Assembly: GCA_000526255.1 (NCBI GenBank) | Contig: JAFS01000001.1 | Span: 1 to 64,000 of the forward strand | Length of the DNA stretch: 64,000 nucleotides | Source of the DNA: Verrucomicrobia bacterium LP2A | GTDB lineage: Bacteria > Verrucomicrobiota > Verrucomicrobiia > Methylacidiphilales > Methylacidiphilaceae | Reading direction: 5' to 3' | Shown: piece by piece, positions 14,978 to 22,952 of the stretch | Layout: every line of letters starts with the position of its first letter | Position numbering within the stretch: the first letter of the stretch is position 1 | Program-made: the position numbers and the translations under genes | Notes under the pieces: generated by a model | What the model was told of the DNA's origin: nothing | The model's input: only the letters and a program-made list of their open reading frames with translations | Databases searched by the model: none

Positions 14978-16360
14978 ATGAAAGGCCCTGCCTCCTACCC
15001 GCATATGGAGCAACTCATCCGCTTTTCGTTCGGCTTCCTTGTTTTACTATCGACTCTGCCCAGCGCCTTGCAAGCCGCGGCTGTGGTCGACTTGGGCATT
15101 GATGTCCTGGCGAAGCGCCAATTCCGCGAGCTCCAGGGAAAGCGAGTCGGGCTGATCACAAACGCTTCGGGAGTCAACAAGAACGGCGTTTCGACCTTCG
15201 ACCTTCTGCTCCATGCCCCGGGAGTGCGGCTGACGGCCATCTTCGCCCCGGAGCATGGTCTTTACGGAACGACCTGGGCGGGAGAGAAGGTCGATTCCCT
15301 TCGGGAGCCTCGGAGCGGCCTGCCGATCTACTCCCTCTTCGGAGAAACGCGGAAGCCGACGCCCGAGATGCTCCGGGAGGTCGATATCCTGGTCTACGAT
15401 GTTCAGGACATCGGCTGCCGGAGCTACACCTACATCAGCACGCTCGGGCTCGCCATGGAGGCGGCTGGAGAAAACGGCAAGGAGTTTTGCGTCCTCGACC
15501 GTCCCGACCCGCTCGGAGGCGTGCGGAGCGAAGGCATGCCGCTCGAATCGCGGTTCCGCTCCTTCGTCGGCGAGTGGGACGTTCCTTACGTTTATGGGCT
15601 TACCGCCGGGGAGCTGGCACAGATGATCGCCGGGGAGCAGTGGGTCAGCAAGCGGCCCCAGCTGACGGTCGTGACGATGAACGGCTGGCGCCGCGAGATG
15701 ATCTGGGAGGATACAGGTCTCCTCTGGATTCCCCCTTCACCCAACATTCCCGAGCCCGAGAGCGCCTTCTTCTATGTCCTCACCGGGCTGCTCGGGGAGA
15801 TGAGCGGCGTGAATAACGGCGTCGGCACCCCGCTCCCCTTCGCCCTGGTCGGCTCTCCGGCGCTCGATCCCTACGCCTTTGCGCGGACCCTGGGCCAGCG
15901 CGGCATCCCGGGTCTGGTCTTCCGTCCGACCTGGTACCGCCTCTTCGGCAAGGAGGCGCGCAACCAGGTCTACGGAGGGGCACAGATCCATCTTCGGGAT
16001 CCGCGGAGCGTCCCGCTGATCCCCACGGCGCTGACTCTCTTGGAAGAGGCGAACAAGGCGCTCAACGGCTCCCCGATCGCGGGAATGCGGGCGGAGGACT
16101 CCTCAATGTTCGACAAGCTCTGCGGCGGCGACTCCGTCCGGCTGGCGCTCCAGCAGGGGAAGTCGATCCAGGATCTGTGGGAGAGCTGGGAGCCCTACCT
16201 CGAGGAATATCGGATGCGTCGTCAAAAATACCTTCTCTACCCGGAGGTCACCGCGCATGCTCCCCTAGGGGCAACGGGGAGCGGGCGTCCGCCCGCGGAA
16301 GCGGGGGAGGCGGTCGTTCCAAAGGCGCAACCCGTCCCCGCAAAGGCAAAGGAGCCGTGA
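14978..16360 (+). CDS. Secreted DUF1343 protein, NamZ-like exo-N-acetylmuramidase
   Basis: A 460-residue protein of the DUF1343 family, whose characterised member NamZ removes terminal MurNAc from peptidoglycan fragments. An N-terminal signal peptide is visible (FSFGFLVLLSTLPSALQAAA). Family motifs include GKRVGLITNASGVN, FAPEHGLYG, VYDVQDIGCRSYTY and the LDRPDPLGG block; the conserved acidic residues around DVQDIG and the glutamate of PEHG are present. An internal ATG at 15005 is an equally possible start and would give a shorter signal peptide. The last 40 residues are low-complexity Ala/Pro. Its stop overlaps the GTG start of the RelE-like gene. A role in wall recycling is likely. Confidence 0.88.
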   Translation: MKGPASYPHMEQLIRFSFGFLVLLSTLPSALQAAAVVDLGIDVLAKRQFRELQGKRVGLITNASGVNKNGVSTFDLLLHAPGVRLTAIFAPEHGLYGTTWAGEKVDSLREPRSGLPIYSLFGETRKPTPEMLREVDILVYDVQDIGCRSYTYISTLGLAMEAAGENGKEFCVLDRPDPLGGVRSEGMPLESRFRSFVGEWDVPYVYGLTAGELAQMIAGEQWVSKRPQLTVVTMNGWRREMIWEDTGLLWIPPSPNIPEPESAFFYVLTGLLGEMSGVNNGVGTPLPFALVGSPALDPYAFARTLGQRGIPGLVFRPTWYRLFGKEARNQVYGGAQIHLRDPRSVPLIPTALTLLEEANKALNGSPIAGMRAEDSSMFDKLCGGDSVRLALQQGKSIQDLWESWEPYLEEYRMRRQKYLLYPEVTAHAPLGATGSGRPPAEAGEAVVPKAQPVPAKAKEP

Positions 16361-16716
16361 CCCATCCCTTCCAGATTGTATTCAGCAAGGCGAGCTTGGG
16401 CGAGCTCGCCGCGCTTCCGAAGGACATCCAGCTTCAGGTCCTCGCCGAATTCGAGGTGCTGCCGCGCGAGCTGAAGGAAGGTGCTTCGGAGAAGCTCGGA
16501 ACGCTCGAGCGGGAGGGGCAGAAGCTTCGTCGCTTCCGCTGCCGGGATTACCGGATCTATTTTGCGCTTACCACCGACGGGGTGCAGGTCTACCGGATCC
16601 TCCACAAGAACACGCTCGCCGACTTTCTCTTTCGGAGCAACCTGCCCTTGGCCGAGGATGAGGAGCTGCAGAAGAGCCCCGCCTTTTGGCGAATGATCGA
16701 CGGGCGGGAAAACTAG
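16357..16716 (+). CDS. RelE/ParE-superfamily toxin-like protein (no antitoxin seen)
   Basis: A 119-residue protein of the RelE/ParE fold, which in toxin-antitoxin systems cleaves ribosome-bound mRNA or blocks gyrase. The core is FQIVFSKASLGELAALPKDI followed by helices and the C-terminal strands KLRRFRCRDYRIYFA and VYRILHKNTLADFLF; this RxYRIxF and H-K pattern is typical of RelE-like proteins. The GTG start overlaps the stop of the muramidase gene (GTGA), so it is co-translated. No small antitoxin gene is adjacent. It also has an extra C-terminal tail of about 25 residues. It could be a solitary or domesticated family member. Confidence 0.7.
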   Translation: MTHPFQIVFSKASLGELAALPKDIQLQVLAEFEVLPRELKEGASEKLGTLEREGQKLRRFRCRDYRIYFALTTDGVQVYRILHKNTLADFLFRSNLPLAEDEELQKSPAFWRMIDGREN

Positions 16717-16842
16717 CTTCCCCCTGGCGAGGCTTGCCCGGCGGCTTGTCCAGACGAAGGCGGCAACGGCGCGGAACGTTGACCCTCACGACGGGCGTGT
16801 CTGTCAGCGCCGTGGCGATCCGGCTAGCTACGTGTGCTTCCC

Positions 16843-17769
16843 CTACCCAGCGATCTGGAGCTGGGCGATCTTCGAGGCCACATGTGCGCTGCTCGTGTGC
16901 AGATCCTTCTCCTCTGCCACGCTGAGCGGCAGCTCGACGATCTTCTCGACTCCCGCCCGACCGAGAATGACCGGCACTCCCACGAACTGACCGGTGATGC
17001 CATATTGCCCGCTGCACCAGGCGGAGCAGGGCAGGAGTCGCTTCTGGTCGCGCACGATGCTTTCGACCATCTGGGCGATGGCTGCCGATGGAGCGTAGTA
17101 GGCGCTCCCCTTCTTCAGGTGGCGGACGATCTCGGCTCCGCCATCCCGGGTTCGGGCCACGAGCTTCTGAATCTGCTCTTGGGAGAGCAGGGCTTCGATC
17201 GAAACCCCGTTGACCGTAGCAAACCGAGGCAAGGGCACCATGTCATCCCCGTGGCCTCCGAGAACCATGGCGTCGACGTCGGCTTGGGCGACTCCCAGCT
17301 CCATTGCGATGAAATGGCGGAAGCGGCCCGAGTCGAGAATGCCCCCCATGCCGAGGATGCGCTCCTTGGGAGTGCCCACTTTCACCGCCATCAGATGGGT
17401 GAGGATATCGACCGGATTGGTCACGACGATCATGATGGCCTGGGATGCGTGCTCGAGGAGGTGATCGGCGACCGAGGCCACGATGCCGGCGTTCCGCTCC
17501 AGGAGGTCGTCACGGCTCATCCCCGGCTGCCGGGCGATCCCGCTGGTGACGACGACGAGCGCCGATCCGGAGAGATCCTTGGGATCGTTCGTCCCGACGA
17601 CGCGGGATTCAAAGCCCAGGATTGGAGCAGATTCCATCATGTCGAGGGCCTTTCCTTGGGGAAGGCCCTCGACGATGTCGTAGAGGACGACGTCGCCCAG
17701 GTTCCCCTCGACGAGCCGCTGGGCCGTGGTTGAGCCGACAAATCCCGCACCGATCACCGCGATCTTCAT
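16843..17769 (-). CDS. mdh: NAD-dependent malate dehydrogenase
   Basis: This TCA-cycle enzyme interconverts malate and oxaloacetate. It is of the LDH-like type common in bacteria (308 aa from the ATG at 17769; an upstream start would add a non-conserved tail). The Rossmann motif GAGFVGSTTA is at residues 7-16. The substrate loop arginines lie in IARQPGMSRDDLLERN and the catalytic histidine in GGHGDDMVPLPR. The TNPVDILTHLM segment is conserved. It may be co-transcribed with the small upstream frame at 17800-17961. Confidence 0.95.
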   Translation of the reverse strand: MKIAVIGAGFVGSTTAQRLVEGNLGDVVLYDIVEGLPQGKALDMMESAPILGFESRVVGTNDPKDLSGSALVVVTSGIARQPGMSRDDLLERNAGIVASVADHLLEHASQAIMIVVTNPVDILTHLMAVKVGTPKERILGMGGILDSGRFRHFIAMELGVAQADVDAMVLGGHGDDMVPLPRFATVNGVSIEALLSQEQIQKLVARTRDGGAEIVRHLKKGSAYYAPSAAIAQMVESIVRDQKRLLPCSAWCSGQYGITGQFVGVPVILGRAGVEKIVELPLSVAEEKDLHTSSAHVASKIAQLQIAG

Positions 17770-17799
17770 GTCCGGTTCTTTTTGGCTCCTCGACGGCAT

Positions 17800-17961
17800 T
17801 TAGGAAAGAACTTCCGTGGGGAACGCCGCCCCCCCTTCGCGGCCTTCCCGGGATCGGACGGCGGGGACGAAACCGTGCCACACGTCGGCGAAACGCACGG
17901 GGACCCTGTCCGGGCGAACCGATCCTCTTGGCACGAGTCGTGCTTCCTTGGCCTTAGCCAT
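17800..17961 (-). CDS. Possible small basic protein upstream of mdh
   Basis: A 53-codon frame beginning MAKAKEARLVPRGSVRPDR. It is listed because a strong Shine-Dalgarno sequence (GAGGAG) lies 8 bases before the ATG, unlike most random frames in this GC-rich region. The composition is basic. It resembles no family I know. It ends 31 bp before the mdh start and could act as a leader peptide or be a small protein in its own right. Chance is still a reasonable explanation. Confidence 0.3.
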   Translation of the reverse strand: MAKAKEARLVPRGSVRPDRVPVRFADVWHGFVPAVRSREGREGGAAFPTEVLS

Positions 17962-18086
17962 TGCCTGTTCTCCTCGCTGGGGGGGGAGTGCGACCCTGTA
18001 GGCCGTACCCCCCTCAGCACTCCGCGCCGGGAGCAGCCCGCGAAGAGGGATCGGGCGGTGGCATTCTTGCTTGCCATTCGGAGCCG

Positions 18087-18117
18087 AAAAGAAAAAAAAG
18101 CCTCCAGCGCCTTGGAG
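18087..18117 (-). terminator. Possible intrinsic terminator (minus strand)
   Basis: Read on the minus strand, a CTCCA/TGGAG stem with a six-base loop is followed by GC and then a run of eight T with one C and four more T. This is the layout of a Rho-independent terminator, though the stem is short. It would shield the leftward mdh unit from transcription coming from the right. Confidence 0.35.
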
Positions 18118-18172
18118 AAGCCGCATTCGTGGAGTGTTGCGTGCGGCGGCTTCCGGGTGCGGGGAGACGGGA

Positions 18173-18889
18173 TTGACTAGCCGGGGAGTGATTGATCTTT
18201 CCTATCTGTTTGACGATCGGACCGTCTATTGGCCGACCGAGACGGGATTCCACTACTGGTATGAGCAGCACGGGCGGGTGGCCGGGACGGGCCACTTCTA
18301 TGCGGCCGGCAAGTTTTCCGCGCCCGAGCATGGCGGCACCCACATGGATGCTCCGCTCCACTTTTCCGAGGGAGGAGCTTCCGCGGATCGGGTTCCGCTG
18401 ACCCACTGCATCGGCCCCGCCTGCGTGATCGATTTTCGCGGCCGGGCGGAGGAGAATCCCGATAGCGCGCTCTCGGTCTCCGACATCGAGAGGGACGAGG
18501 AGCGGCACGGCCCGCTGCCCGAGGGAGCGATCGTCCTCGCCTACTCCGGGTGGGGAAGGTACTGGCCGGACAAGAGGCGCTACCTAGGGAGCGACCGGTG
18601 GGGGGAGGTGCAGAACCTCCATTTCCCGGGCTTCTCGCCCGAAGCGGTCTCCTTCCTTCTCCGCGAGCGGAACGTGGCGGCGCTGGCGATCGATACGGCG
18701 AGCCTCGATCCGGGCCGCGCCGTCGATTTTCCCGCTCATCAGATCTGGCTTGGGGCGGGCAGGCCGGGTTTCGAGAATCTTGCCCATGTCGAGGCGCTCC
18801 CCCCGCGGGGGGCGACTCTCTATGGCATCCCGATGAAGATCGCGGGGGCGAGCGGCGCTCCGGCCCGGGTCTTTGTCGTCGTCTCGTGA
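18173..18889 (+). CDS. Cyclase/kynurenine-formamidase-family metal hydrolase
   Basis: A 238-residue member of the cyclase superfamily (KynB-like, Pfam cyclase), which hydrolyses amide or ester bonds using metal ions. The hallmark metal site HGGTHMDAPLHF lies near residues 57-68, and a second conserved region is IDTASLDPGRAVDFPAHQIW. TTG 18173 is taken as the start because GGGGAG stands six bases upstream; GTG 18188 is an alternative. No tryptophan catabolism genes are nearby, so the substrate is unknown. It converges with the aldehyde dehydrogenase gene with a 22-bp gap. Confidence 0.82.
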   Translation: MTSRGVIDLSYLFDDRTVYWPTETGFHYWYEQHGRVAGTGHFYAAGKFSAPEHGGTHMDAPLHFSEGGASADRVPLTHCIGPACVIDFRGRAEENPDSALSVSDIERDEERHGPLPEGAIVLAYSGWGRYWPDKRRYLGSDRWGEVQNLHFPGFSPEAVSFLLRERNVAALAIDTASLDPGRAVDFPAHQIWLGAGRPGFENLAHVEALPPRGATLYGIPMKIAGASGAPARVFVVVS

Positions 18890-18911
18890 TCGGGGTACTG
18901 GCGAGAATGTT

Positions 18912-20345
18912 TCAGCCCAAGCCGAGAGAGAGGTATTGGGGCTCGAGATATTCGGCAAGACCCCACTTGCCCCCCTCGCGGCCCAGGCCCGATTCGCGGA
19001 CGCCGCCAAAGGGGGCCTGGGCGGTCGAGGGGAGGGCGTCATTGACGCCGACGATTCCGTAGGGGATCTCCTCGGCGAAGCGGAAGGCCCGACCGAGGTC
19101 GAGGGTCCAAAGGTAGGCGGCCAGGCCCGCCCGGCCGCGGAGGGCGGCGGCCAGCGCCTCCTCCTCGCTCTCGAAGAGGCAGAGGGGGGCGACCGGGCCG
19201 AAGGTCTCCTCCTCCAGGATGCGGGCATCAGGAGGCACTTCGGTGAGGAGGGTCGGAGGAAAGAAGAGGCCGCGGATCGGACCTCCAAGCAGGGTTTTGG
19301 CCCCGCGGCTCCGGCCGTCCGCCACGAGCTCCGCGACCTTGGCCAAGCCCTGCGCGTTGACGAGCGGACCCACTTGGGTCGCCTCCTCGAGGGGATCTCC
19401 CAACCGGAGCGAGGCGACCTTCTCGGCGAAGAGGCGCAAGAAGGCGGGAGCGATCTCCTTCTGGAGGTAGAAGGCGTTTGCCGCAACACAGCTCTGCCCG
19501 CCATTCCGGAACTTGGCCGTGATCGCCCCGTCGGTCGCCTTCCCAAGATCGGCATCGGCAAAGACGAGGAAGGGGGCTCCGCCGCCGAGCTCGAGGCTCA
19601 CCCGCTTGAGAGTTGCCGCACTCCGCGCGTAGAGCCGCTTTCCTATGGGAGTGCTTCCCGTAAAGGTGAGCTTGCGGATGCGGGGATCATCGAGGAAGGG
19701 CGCGGAGAGGGCTTCGGGATCGGAGCTGGGGAGGACCTGGAAGGTCGCGGGCCATCCCCCGGACTCTTCCCAGAGCTTGGCCAGAAAGAGGGCGGTGAGC
19801 GGACTCTCCTCGGCGGGCTTGAGCACGAAGGGACAGCCGGCGGCGAGCGCGGGAGCCACCTTGCGGGTCACCATCGCGGCGGGGAAGTTCCATGGGGTGA
19901 TCCCGTAGACGGGCCCGACGGGGGCGTAGCAGACGAAAATGCGCTTCTGCGGGTGCTGGCTCGGAACGGTCTCTCCGTAGATCCGCTTGGCCTCTTCGGC
20001 ATACCAGTCGATGAAGCTGGCCGCGTAGAGAATCTCCCGCCTGCCCTCGGCGAGGGGCTTGCCCATCTCCTGAGCCATCGTTCGGGCGAGCGCTTCCGCA
20101 TGGGAGAGGATCGCCTCGCGCCACTTCCGGAGGAGGTCGGAACGGAGGTAAGGGGTTGCCGATTGCCACGCGGGGAAGATCTGCACCGCCGCCTCGATTG
20201 CGGCTCGGGCCTCCTTCGCACTGCAGTCGGCGACCTCCGCGAGCAGGGTGCCGGTCGCCGGGCTTCTCACCGGGAAGGTCCGCGCGGTCTCGATCCAGGA
20301 GCCGGCGACAAACGCCTGGGAGAGATCGGCAAGGGATGGATCCAT
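18912..20345 (-). CDS. NAD(P)-dependent aldehyde dehydrogenase (succinate-semialdehyde type)
   Basis: A 477-residue ALDH-superfamily oxidoreductase that oxidises an aldehyde to the acid. The start at 20345 has GGAG six bases upstream and matches the family N-terminus; an upstream ATG at 20420 would add 25 residues of low complexity. The motifs are GITPWNFP near residue 140, LELGGGAPFLVFADADL with the general-base glutamate near 230, and the catalytic cysteine in GGQSCVAAN. The overall pattern is closest to succinate-semialdehyde dehydrogenases (GabD/YneI type). The true substrate cannot be read from the sequence. Confidence 0.88.
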   Translation of the reverse strand: MDPSLADLSQAFVAGSWIETARTFPVRSPATGTLLAEVADCSAKEARAAIEAAVQIFPAWQSATPYLRSDLLRKWREAILSHAEALARTMAQEMGKPLAEGRREILYAASFIDWYAEEAKRIYGETVPSQHPQKRIFVCYAPVGPVYGITPWNFPAAMVTRKVAPALAAGCPFVLKPAEESPLTALFLAKLWEESGGWPATFQVLPSSDPEALSAPFLDDPRIRKLTFTGSTPIGKRLYARSAATLKRVSLELGGGAPFLVFADADLGKATDGAITAKFRNGGQSCVAANAFYLQKEIAPAFLRLFAEKVASLRLGDPLEEATQVGPLVNAQGLAKVAELVADGRSRGAKTLLGGPIRGLFFPPTLLTEVPPDARILEEETFGPVAPLCLFESEEEALAAALRGRAGLAAYLWTLDLGRAFRFAEEIPYGIVGVNDALPSTAQAPFGGVRESGLGREGGKWGLAEYLEPQYLSLGLG

Positions 20346-20429
20346 AGGGGCTCCGGGCGGAAAGGGAGAGGGTAGCTTCCCCGCGAGGGTAGAGGAAAAT
20401 GGCTTGCGCGGCGAGCGCAAAGCGGCCGC

Positions 20430-22088
20430 CTAGCTCTCCGCCGGTACTCGGGAGGAACCGGGCCGGTGGAGGTGGGCGTAGGCGGGTCGCGTCTGCAGGC
20501 GATGGTCGCCGACCGCTCCGCCCACGGTGAAGTGATAGAGGCTCTGCCACGGGAGCCCGCGAATGCCGACGAGCTCGTGGAGGCCATCGTCGAAGTAGCA
20601 GCCGATCCCGGTTCCGCGGAGCCCTGCCGCTTCGGCACCCAGGTAGAGGAACTGGCCGATGAGCCCGCATTCCCAGAAGAGGCGCGGATAGAGCCAGGGA
20701 TGATCCTGGATGCGGGAGAGGTCGGCAAGCATGGCCAGGGCAAAGCAGCCTCCGGAAGCGATGGTCTGAAAGCAGCTGATCTTGGCCGCCAGCTCCCGGA
20801 AGTCGCCCTCCACGAGGCGGAAGAAGGGAAATGCTCGTGGAACGCCGGGCGGAGGCTGCCAGGCGAACTCTGGGCGCAGCTCGTGGCGGAGAGAGGCTTC
20901 ATGGGCAGCCGAGCGGAGGAGGAGGTAGAGCCCAGGCACGAGGCCCTCGACCCGATGGACGAAGACAACGAGGGAGACCCGAGGTTGCCAGGGAAGAACG
21001 GCGAAGGGAAAGGCGGCTGGCCCGGGCAGGAGCTGGGAGAGGATGTGCAGAAAAGCCTCCCGGCAGATCGAGGTCTTTCCGTCCATCGCCATCGCGCTCC
21101 GCCGCCGGCGGACGAGGGCGCCCGCCTCTTCGGAGGAGGGAGGCGCGACGGGCGAGAAGGGGAGGACTGCGGCCCCTTCCTCTCCCGACCATCCACCGGG
21201 GTAGAGGGTGGAGGCGATCGCCCCTTCCAGGAGCGGCCAGGGGAGGTGGTCTGTCGAAAGTCGGTTGGGATGCCCCAGCGGAGGCTCGTCCCGCAGGGCG
21301 CTGAGCAGCGTATCGGGAAGGCGAAAGGCCCGGGTCTCCGCATCCAGGAAGGTCTCCCGGCCTGGAGAGATGGCCAGCACGCAGTCGGCGTGCTCCGCTT
21401 CCGGCCCCTGCTGGCTTTCGGTCGCGAGGATCCGCGCCAGCTCGGGCGACCCCACCGCCGGCAGGATGGACGCCTGCCATCCCCGCATCCTGGCGGAAAG
21501 CGCGAGGGCGCCAATCGCATGCCCCAGGTCATGGTGGCAATAGCGGTAGGCCCGCTCGCCATATTTCCACGCCTCGCGCCAGTAGATCGAGGTGAGCGCC
21601 ACCAGGAAGGTTCCCGGAGGAAAGCGGGCGACGATCTCCTCCCATGGGCCGGATTCGAGCCAGCGGCGAGCCTCGAGGCTGTGCTGGAGGGGGGAGTAGT
21701 GGAAGACCCCGGCGCTCGGGTTCCCGGGGAGCGGGGGAAGAAGGAGGTAGGCTTCGGTCGGATGGAGGTTTCCGCTCGAAGGATTGACGCGCAGCGACCA
21801 TGGTGGGGAGTGGGGAGCCTGCTTCCAAGCCGAAAGGGCGAGGCTCTCGAAGAGGAAGCGGCTCAGAGACTCCCAGGAAAGCGGTATGGCCTCCGGGGCC
21901 TCGTCGAAGAGACGGTCGTAGGGGGGCCCCGCTTCTTCAGAAGGGAGAGGGAGCGGGATCTCCGGGCTGCCCTCGAAGCGGCGGAAGGGGTCGGGCTGGG
22001 TCTCCCAGTCGAGGAAGCCTGGACCATCCGCGTAGCCCGAAAAGGAGTGCTTGGAGGCGGCATGGTAGGCGAGGATCGAGGAGCCCAT
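20430..22088 (-). CDS. Double-length SagB/ThcOx-type nitroreductase-family protein
   Basis: A 552-residue protein with two nitroreductase-like halves. The N-terminal half has the SagB hallmark of NPSSGNLHPTEAYL and the FMN-associated KYGERAYRYCHHDLGHAIGA stretch. The C-terminal half shows the degenerate counterpart (SGGCFALAMLADLSRIQ, PRLFWECGLIGQFLYLGAEA, TGIGCYFDDGLHELVGI). SagB enzymes oxidise azolines in peptide natural products, but stand-alone members of unknown function are common. No YcaO cyclodehydratase or precursor peptide is nearby. The start at 22088 has GGGAAG in place; 22130 is possible. The aldehyde dehydrogenase follows 84 bp downstream, so they may be co-transcribed. Confidence 0.85.
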   Translation of the reverse strand: MGSSILAYHAASKHSFSGYADGPGFLDWETQPDPFRRFEGSPEIPLPLPSEEAGPPYDRLFDEAPEAIPLSWESLSRFLFESLALSAWKQAPHSPPWSLRVNPSSGNLHPTEAYLLLPPLPGNPSAGVFHYSPLQHSLEARRWLESGPWEEIVARFPPGTFLVALTSIYWREAWKYGERAYRYCHHDLGHAIGALALSARMRGWQASILPAVGSPELARILATESQQGPEAEHADCVLAISPGRETFLDAETRAFRLPDTLLSALRDEPPLGHPNRLSTDHLPWPLLEGAIASTLYPGGWSGEEGAAVLPFSPVAPPSSEEAGALVRRRRSAMAMDGKTSICREAFLHILSQLLPGPAAFPFAVLPWQPRVSLVVFVHRVEGLVPGLYLLLRSAAHEASLRHELRPEFAWQPPPGVPRAFPFFRLVEGDFRELAAKISCFQTIASGGCFALAMLADLSRIQDHPWLYPRLFWECGLIGQFLYLGAEAAGLRGTGIGCYFDDGLHELVGIRGLPWQSLYHFTVGGAVGDHRLQTRPAYAHLHRPGSSRVPAES

Positions 22089-22255
22089 CGGATTGCTTCC
22101 CAAAGTTGGGGAGAACGGCCCAAAAAGCAATCGACTCGTTCCTCGGGCCCGGTTGCGCGCGGGCCTACCGGGAGACCTTCCGCCAATGAAGCCGTTCGAG
22201 CATCCCGGAGGGTGGAAGGCTTGCCAGGGGAAGAGCCCGACGCTAGGTTGTTCGG

Positions 22256-22594
22256 ATGAGTCAGGAGTTCCCGATGAAAGAGCTCTTCGGCACGTTCCTG
22301 GGAGACGGCGATGAGGCCAATGCGTTCCGTTTTAACGAAGTAGAGACCAAGCTCGCCTTACACGGCCGGGTCATCTTCGATTTTGATGGTGTCACGAACA
22401 TGAACGAGTCGTTTGCCCACGCGCTTTTCGGCAATCTGGCCGAGGACCATCCCGACGATCTGGTCGATCGGGTCCGGTTCAAGAATTGCTCTCCATTGAT
22501 TCGGGGCTTTCTCGTCTCGGCCGTTGCGCACGGGATCGAGCGAGGAAAGCGGCTGGCACGCTCGGAGAAAGAGGGAAAGCCGCGCGAGGCTTGA
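22256..22594 (+). CDS. STAS-like DUF4325 protein
   Basis: A 112-residue protein of the DUF4325 (STAS-like) family. The typical strand-helix pattern is visible: a charged FRFNEVETKLALHGRVIFDF, then DGVTNMNESFAHALFGNL, where the serine corresponds to the helix start used in STAS-type signalling. Family members often sit beside anti-sigma-factor-like histidine kinases or in regulatory or defence gene pairs, but here no such partner is adjacent. It is followed on the opposite strand by tRNA-Thr. The C-terminal 20 residues are strongly basic. The function is unknown. Confidence 0.75.
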   Translation: MSQEFPMKELFGTFLGDGDEANAFRFNEVETKLALHGRVIFDFDGVTNMNESFAHALFGNLAEDHPDDLVDRVRFKNCSPLIRGFLVSAVAHGIERGKRLARSEKEGKPREA

Positions 22595-22652
22595 TCGTGC
22601 GCATGGCCCTGCCAACGGTGGAGGCTTGCGGGGAACCCGCCTTCGGTCCGTG

Positions 22653-22724
22653 AGCCGGCTGTGGGGTTCGAACCCACGACCCGCAGTTTACAAAACTGCT
22701 GCTCTGCCGCTGAGCTAAGCCGGC
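22653..22724 (-). tRNA. tRNA-Thr (anticodon UGU)
   Basis: On the minus strand a complete 72-nt cloverleaf can be drawn. The acceptor stem is GCCGGCT/AGCCGGC, the D-arm contains AGCTCAGC..GGC, the anticodon stem is GCAGT/ACTGC around the loop TTTGTAA (anticodon TGT), and the T-arm is GTGGGTTCGAACCCCAC. CCA is not encoded. A consensus promoter lies directly upstream. Confidence 0.95.
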
Positions 22725-22745
22725 GAAGAGATGGGGAACCCCTTG

Positions 22746-22774
22746 ATCGTAGGTTGGCGGCGGGGCGATGTCAA
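22746..22774 (-). promoter_or_regulatory. Sigma-70-type promoter of tRNA-Thr
   Basis: On the minus strand TTGACA (22769-22774) and TACGAT (22746-22751) are separated by exactly 17 bp and lie about 22 bp before the tRNA 5' end. The -35 is a perfect match to the sigma-70 consensus and the -10 matches four of six positions. This is the clearest promoter in the window. Confidence 0.8.
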
Positions 22775-22880
22775 ATGGCCGCAGTTCTCGCGGCTACCCG
22801 CCAGGCACTCGGGGAAACCCTGCATAAAAAAGGGAGGGAAACCCCTACCGCAGGTATCGGCCGAATTCCACCAAGGGCTT

Positions 22881-22910
22881 TTGACAAGCCGTTCGGGATT
22901 CGGCTAAAGT
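22881..22910 (+). promoter_or_regulatory. Probable sigma-70-type promoter for the small basic protein
   Basis: TTGACA at 22881-22886 is followed after 18 bp by TAAAGT at 22905-22910. The predicted start site (about 22917) falls inside the left arm of a 9-bp inverted repeat whose right arm contains the ATG of the gene at 22949. The spacing is slightly long and the -10 imperfect. Confidence 0.6.
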
Positions 22911-22913
22911 ATA

Positions 22914-22952
22914 CCATTCTTGCAATTGCGCTGATTGGGGAAACAAGAATGG
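22914..22952 (+). promoter_or_regulatory. Leader inverted repeat masking the start codon
   Basis: CCATTCTTG (22914-22922) and CAAGAATGG (22944-22952) are perfect 9-bp inverted arms separated by 21 bases. The right arm includes the ATG of the small basic protein (22949-22951), and its Shine-Dalgarno GGGGAA lies in the loop. In RNA the hairpin would sequester the start codon; in DNA it could be an operator placed right behind the -10 box. Confidence 0.55.

Noticed and set aside
17645-17675. GC-rich inverted repeat as terminator (GGCCTT..AAGGCC)
   Set aside because: It lies inside the mdh coding sequence and no T-run follows.
20466-22259. A 597-codon open frame on the plus strand
   Set aside because: It lies antisense to the SagB-like gene, which has clear domain motifs. 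Long antisense frames are common at this GC content. Its sequence is low in hydrophobic residues and rich in Arg, Gly and Glu.
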